10,927 nucleotides of DNA, taken from Euperipatoides rowelli (taxonomy: Eukaryota > Onychophora > Udeonychophora > Euonychophora > Peripatopsidae). Below are positions 7,227-10,927 of this stretch, in pieces. The position numbers and the translations under genes are program-made. The notes under the pieces are model-generated. The model ran no database searches. It worked only from the letters and a program-made list of their open reading frames with translations, and had not been told where the DNA came from. The stretch lies in NCBI GenBank assembly GCA_003024985.2, contig PXIH01S0004098.1, one strand, 5' to 3'. The stretch's first letter is position 1. Each line of letters opens with the position of its first letter.

Positions 7227-7732
7227 CTGAAAGAAAAGGCACAAATAAAAATATATATTAATTTCCGATTAACTATATAAAAAAAAGATAAATTAATATT
7301 AAACGATTTAAATCTCTTTCAATATGAAATTAATATACACACTTGAAATCGTAAAATTTCATTTTGGATCAGATTTTCAAAGAAAGTTTCTAGTTACAAT
7401 AAAATATGTTCTGTATACTATAAATATTTGTGTTGAGAAAAATTAAAATCTTTGGTTTTAAACAATTGTCTGCATTTAATTAAAAATGTCATAGTCTAAC
7501 CATAAACAATTATTCTTTTGCTTTTAATTATCTCTTGAGCATAAACAAGATACAAACCTTTTATTTTTCCTATCTATATCTCAAAAATAATTGAGTATTT
7601 TTATCTATAATTAATAAATTTATGTCATTATTCTTCCCACCCCTTCTTGATCCCTAGGCTTAATAGTAGCCTATCACTTGCAGATTTAAAAATCAGAATG
7701 TAATAAGGACTTATTTCCTAATCATTTCTAAA

Positions 7733-7740
7733 ATCCTAAC
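7733..7740 (+). repeat. target-site duplication, left copy (ATCCTAAC)
   Basis: ATCCTAAC lies immediately before the palindromic element and is repeated exactly at 8010-8017 immediately after it. The bases further out differ (A on the left, C on the right), so the duplication is exactly 8 bp. Confidence 0.93.
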
Positions 7741-8009
7741 GGTTACGGTACGCTTTTATCAGCACGACATCTTCGTTAAAGATCGTGACCGCCATTTCTG
7801 TTTGATACAAACTGGTATATTTTGCTTGGGGAATTGATTCCCTAGGTCTTTTGATGAAGGTATCATTTGTGGGTGTTTGTGAAATACAACCTTCATCAAA
7901 AGACCTAGGGAATCAATTCCCCAAGCAAAATATACCAGTTTGTATCAAACAGAAATGGCGGTCACGATCTTTAACGAAGATGTCGTGCTGATAAAAGCGT
8001 ACCGTAACC
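7741..8009. mobile_element. perfect palindromic MITE, 269 bp, 121-bp identical arms
   Basis: The left arm 7741-7861 is the exact reverse complement of 7889-8009: I checked all 121 pairs and found no mismatch. A 27-base loop (7862-7888) separates them. The termini read GGTTACGGTACGC...GCGTACCGTAACC and are bounded directly by an 8-bp duplication. There is no transposase, so it must have been moved in trans. An 8-bp duplication is typical of hAT, P and Merlin families. The terminal GG would suit Merlin, but I do not recognise the ends. The arms are about 41 percent GC, far above the surroundings, and each carries six CpGs in its outer 52 bases. This fits a recent arrival not yet eroded. It sits in the kinase gene intron, where the transcript would fold into a 121-bp perfect duplex. 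Confidence 0.93.
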
Positions 8010-8017
8010 ATCCTAAC
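8010..8017 (+). repeat. target-site duplication, right copy (ATCCTAAC)
   Basis: Exact match to 7733-7740, directly abutting the right end of the palindromic element. Confidence 0.93.
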
Positions 8018-8559
8018 AATTTGTTCTAAAGATTTTCCCACTCATTTCATTTATTCTTCTAAAATAATAACAAAGACAAAATGCTAAACAAGAACTAGGA
8101 ATCACTATCTTATTTGACTTGTTTTCCATATTTTTTTAATATCTCCAAAACAGTACTAAAATGTAAGAAAATAGGAGAAATTGATATAGAATTAAAAAAG
8201 AAATGCTTGATTTTTTTTAGAATTAGCGTAAATGCCACTGAAAGACGTATTATATATATAGATATGAACTTATCATATGTTTGGAGTAAAATGGGTGCAA
8301 TGTAATTGCACGGACATTGTTGAAAATCTTAGATTTTCCATCATATAGTGCAAAATGAGATGGCACACATGCTCAGATCAACTCTAAAATTATAAAATAT
8401 TAGGAATTTATACAAAAAACTGACTTATGATCACTAAATTAGTGAAGTCATTTATAAAATAAATTAAATACAATGAAAAACCAAGTAAGGAAAAAATTTG
8501 AAATGAATACGGTATTTTAAAAAAATCTGAAAAAAAAAAAAAAATATTTAAATAAAATA
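8018..8559. other. intronic stretch without recognised features
   Basis: AT-rich, with an A14 run near 8531-8544 and two small hairpins (8295-8311 and 8421-8451). A 63-codon plus-strand frame at 8114-8305 has no recognisable domain and looks like chance. The right edge may already be 5' sequence of the adjoining LINE, whose recognisable part begins near 8560. Confidence 0.5.
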
Positions 8560-9890
8560 TTTATCTCAACATAAAAATTTTAACAACAAAATTGATAATA
8601 TAGTAATAAACAATATTACTATTCATGATTCCAAAACTGTAAATAATGCTACCAAATCAACTTATATTCCTATCAAGGAAAATCCAATTTTTAATATTAT
8701 TGAAATAAAAAAACTCATTTCTTCGAAATGATGTCTTAAACGATTTTCTTATTAAACAAAGCAATGTTTTTTTTTCTTCTGAATTTTTGACTAAATTGCT
8801 AAACTTATCATTGTTTAATGGAAAACTTTTAGACTCATGGAAAATAGGTATAATAATTCCAAAATTTAAAAAAGTAAAATAAATTTATTGACATCTTATT
8901 GACCTATCACTAACATCTCAGTTACAACAGCAAAAATTTGTGAAAAGCTTATCTTTAATTATCTAAATATTTGGATGGATGAAAATGGGATTTTATCTGG
9001 AACATTTTCATGGATTCAGAAAAATAAATCTACAATAACCAATTTAGAAACATTTTTCTAACTATATTTTAAAAGGCTTTAAAAATCGATTACAAATTGA
9101 TGTTATTTACCGTATATGGACTTAAAATCTGTATTTGATTCTATTGATCATACAATTTTAATAAACAAACTTCTAAAATTGAATTGTCCTATTTTTCTTG
9201 TTAAATGGATTAGTGATTTGTATAAAATAGAAAACTAAAAACTAAAATTAACAACTATTCAGATCTTAAGATATTGGATATAGGATTTCCACAAGGTTCT
9301 GCACTATCTGCACATCTCTTTAACCTATATTTATCTAACTTCCCATTCTCTACGGAATACACTGCTTATTATACAATGACGTTAAAATTTTTAAACATAT
9401 AATAGACTCAAATGACCATTTAACACTCCAAAATGATCTTAATTAATCTATGGTGTAAAAAAAAAACAATTTTGAAATTAATTTAGAAAAACTGAAAGTA
9501 TGAGTATAGGAATGAAAAGTAATAAATATAATTATGAAATAAACAATAAATTAATCAAATATGTAAATGGCCACAATGATCTAGGAATAATTATAGATGA
9601 AAAATTTACTTTTTATAACCATTCGTTAAAAATAGGAAAAACTAATATGACTAAATTTAGAATTTTAAATAATTACTTTAAATATATAGATCATTACACT
9701 TTTAGAACACTTTACAAAATCATTATAAAACCAAGCTAAGACTATGGAAACATATTTTGAGCATAAAAAATTATTTGCAGACATTTTAATAATTAAAAAA
9801 AAAGCAAACAAACAAACAAAAAAACATGTTAATAAATGAAATATTAAGAGTATAAAAAGAATACCAATAGTCCAAATCGATGAAATAAGC
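8560..9890 (+). pseudogene. decayed non-LTR retrotransposon, reverse transcriptase ORF2
   Basis: Plus-strand pieces follow the order of a CR1/L2/Jockey-type reverse transcriptase. These are a linker region with IHDSKTV (near 8620); NLSLFNGKLLDSWKIGIIIP (about 8800-8862), the block before the fingers; AKICEKLIFNYL (about 8930-8965); MDLKSVFDSIDHTILINKLL (about 9115-9175), block A with the first catalytic Asp; GFPQGSALS (about 9281-9308), block B; a damaged YADD block near 9365-9385; and NDLGIIIDEKFTFYNH (about 9575-9622), the thumb side. The downstream DYGNI piece near 9740 is also broken. Stops and frameshifts are spread throughout, and the YADD block has lost its frame, so it cannot be active. 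It differs from the LINE end at 3575-4290, so there are two families or lineages. It is antisense to the kinase gene. Confidence 0.85.
9787..9825 (+). repeat. A-rich and CAAA simple repeat
   Basis: A run of A, then (CAAA)-like units and a further A7. It could be the decayed 3' tail of the LINE just upstream or a simple repeat grown within it. Confidence 0.5.
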
Positions 9891-9999
9891 ATTAATTAAA
9901 AACTAGGAAAGCACAGGATTCAGCACTGTAATGTTTCATGATTTGCCTCTGATCAGTGACAATAATATTGTACAAAGAAAAAAAGTTTCCACAATCAAC

Positions 10000-10610
10000 C
10001 CTTGCTACTTAAAAGCTGGCATCAAGGTCACCCTCTTGTGAACTCTTTAAATATGAAATTTGGTTCAAAATGGGCTAGCAGCTACAACTTTGAAAGGAAG
10101 GGTCATACATTCCCCTCTCCTTGATACAGATTGCCTGTTTTAAAAATAGCAACATCTATTCTGTTTTAAAGTTTGCACCATACTTGCTACCTTAGATATT
10201 CAATTTGATAGAAATTGGACCAGAAATTTAAAAATTAATAGGAGGCAGCCAACACACTGGACCACTTTCTACCTTAAATGCAGAATTTAGTTGAAATTGG
10301 GCCACTAGTTAACATCCCTCCTCCTCCCCCATCTCTTTACTGACCCTCAGACATAGCCTTCTGTACAGACAGATTATATACAATTTTTAAAAGTATCACA
10401 TAATCGGATTCCTTTCCCTATCAGACAGATATCCAAAATGATAATCTTTTAAAGTTACTAGTGCTATAATATCAATCACCTTTATTGTGAAATTTGGTTG
10501 AAAGAGGAAATATTTTTAAAATTGAAAGATGCCATGTCCCTCCCCCCCCCCCTTCTCAAATTTCTACAAGGTCAAATGATCCACTTTAAATATAAAATTT
10601 AAATTAAAAT
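10000..10610 (+). repeat. degenerate interspersed repeat with AAATTTGGTTGAAATTGG core
   Basis: A motif like TTTAAATATGAAATTTGGTT, with GAAATTGGGCCA after it, recurs in altered form near 10047, 10195, 10275, 10485 and 10580. It is often followed by pyrimidine-rich pieces (CCCTCTCC, CCCTCCTCCTCCCCC, C11 at 10542-10552). Spacing is irregular (about 75-210 bases), so it is not a simple satellite. It could be a nested or tandemly grown old repeat. I recall similar motifs from mollusc genomes, but that memory is not evidence. No coding content is seen. Confidence 0.45.
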
Positions 10611-10927
10611 TTATTAATTAGAAGCAATAAATTCCTGTACAATATACTGTATATTAAATACTAATAAAATACATTATTAAAGTTACATACACACAAGCAC
10701 ATACAAAAAAATAACTTTTAGCACTTTAGTCTAAATCATTACAATATTCATCAATCAATAAATTTAATTTGGAACAGGACAGCAAGGTATAGACTTTAAA
10801 AATATTAACAACAAATATATTTGGTTACAGATATTTTTGACATTTTTATTGCTTGCAAATACTGAATGAACAAACAAAACTTTTTTTTTCTTTCTATAAA
10901 TAAACACTTTATTCAAACTTTAGCAAA
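10611..10927. other. intronic stretch without recognised features
   Basis: AT-rich sequence with a short palindrome AATATACTGTATATT (10641-10655) and AATAAACACTTTATT near the right end. No exon of the kinase gene is recognised. Confidence 0.5.

Larger units (their letters stand above)
7227..10927 (-). other. upstream intron of NEK6/7-like gene, continuing beyond the window
   Basis: From the acceptor at 7227 to the right end I find no exon coding for the preceding kinase part (DLGLGRFF...HSL type), so this intron is at least 3.7 kb. It holds the palindromic insertion at 7741-8009, a decayed LINE antisense to the gene, and a degenerate interspersed repeat on the right. Small perfect hairpins also occur, for example GTGCAAT-gta-ATTGCAC at 8295-8311 and CACTA/TAGTG within 8421-8451. 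Confidence 0.8.

Noticed and set aside
7741-8009. Palindrome as a pure cloning or assembly artefact
   Set aside because: The exact 8-bp duplication lying precisely at both edges is what transposition leaves and would not be expected from a chimeric inversion. Read data would settle it.
8114-8305. 63-codon plus-strand frame
   Set aside because: AT-rich, no motif, no link to the LINE frame that starts about 250 bases later.
9665-9892. 75-codon minus-strand hydrophobic frame
   Set aside because: It is antisense to the LINE remnant. Its apparent membrane character comes from poly-A read as phenylalanine on the other strand.

Overview
This is AT-rich (roughly three quarters A+T by eye) eukaryotic, almost certainly invertebrate animal DNA. 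It is not bacterial: there are no long ORFs, and the only convincing coding sequence is three short exons with GT-AG introns. Single Ns at 4390 and 6053 suggest a draft assembly. Homopolymers, decayed LINEs and a recurring AAATTTGGTT-type repeat on the right remind me of lophotrochozoan or cnidarian genomes, but I cannot name the species.

The gene: the minus strand carries the last three coding exons of a NEK6/NEK7-type serine/threonine kinase, at 7226..7132, 6938..6825 and 2159..2034. Together they encode the C-terminal part of the kinase domain (subdomains VIII to XI) and a short tail ending in TGA. Splice phases and residues join without a break. Earlier exons lie beyond 10927. Positions 1-2033 are the 3' UTR and/or downstream flank. 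All of 2160-10927 outside the exons is intron.

The introns are the interesting part, because they are crowded with inverted structures and transposon remains. From low to high coordinate: an old imperfect hairpin (2641-2758); a decayed non-LTR retrotransposon 3' end (about 3575-4290, plus strand); a foldback element (4493-5166) whose two ends are inverted arrays of a 21-bp tandem repeat with TA next to CAG...CTG termini; several compact palindromes (5787-5843, 5991-6025, 6551-6609); a 26-bp duplication straddling an N (6027-6079), probably an assembly seam; a perfect 269-bp palindromic insertion (7741-8009) with 121-bp identical arms, a 27-nt loop and a perfect 8-bp target-site duplication; a second decayed LINE reverse transcriptase (about 8560-9890, plus strand); and a degenerate interspersed repeat (about 10000-10610).

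The strongest candidates for something undescribed are the perfect palindromic MITE at 7733-8017 and the foldback element with 21-bp satellite arms at 4493-5166. Both lie in introns of the kinase gene, so its pre-mRNA would contain long double-stranded RNA segments. I see no tRNA, rRNA, CRISPR array or prokaryotic operon.
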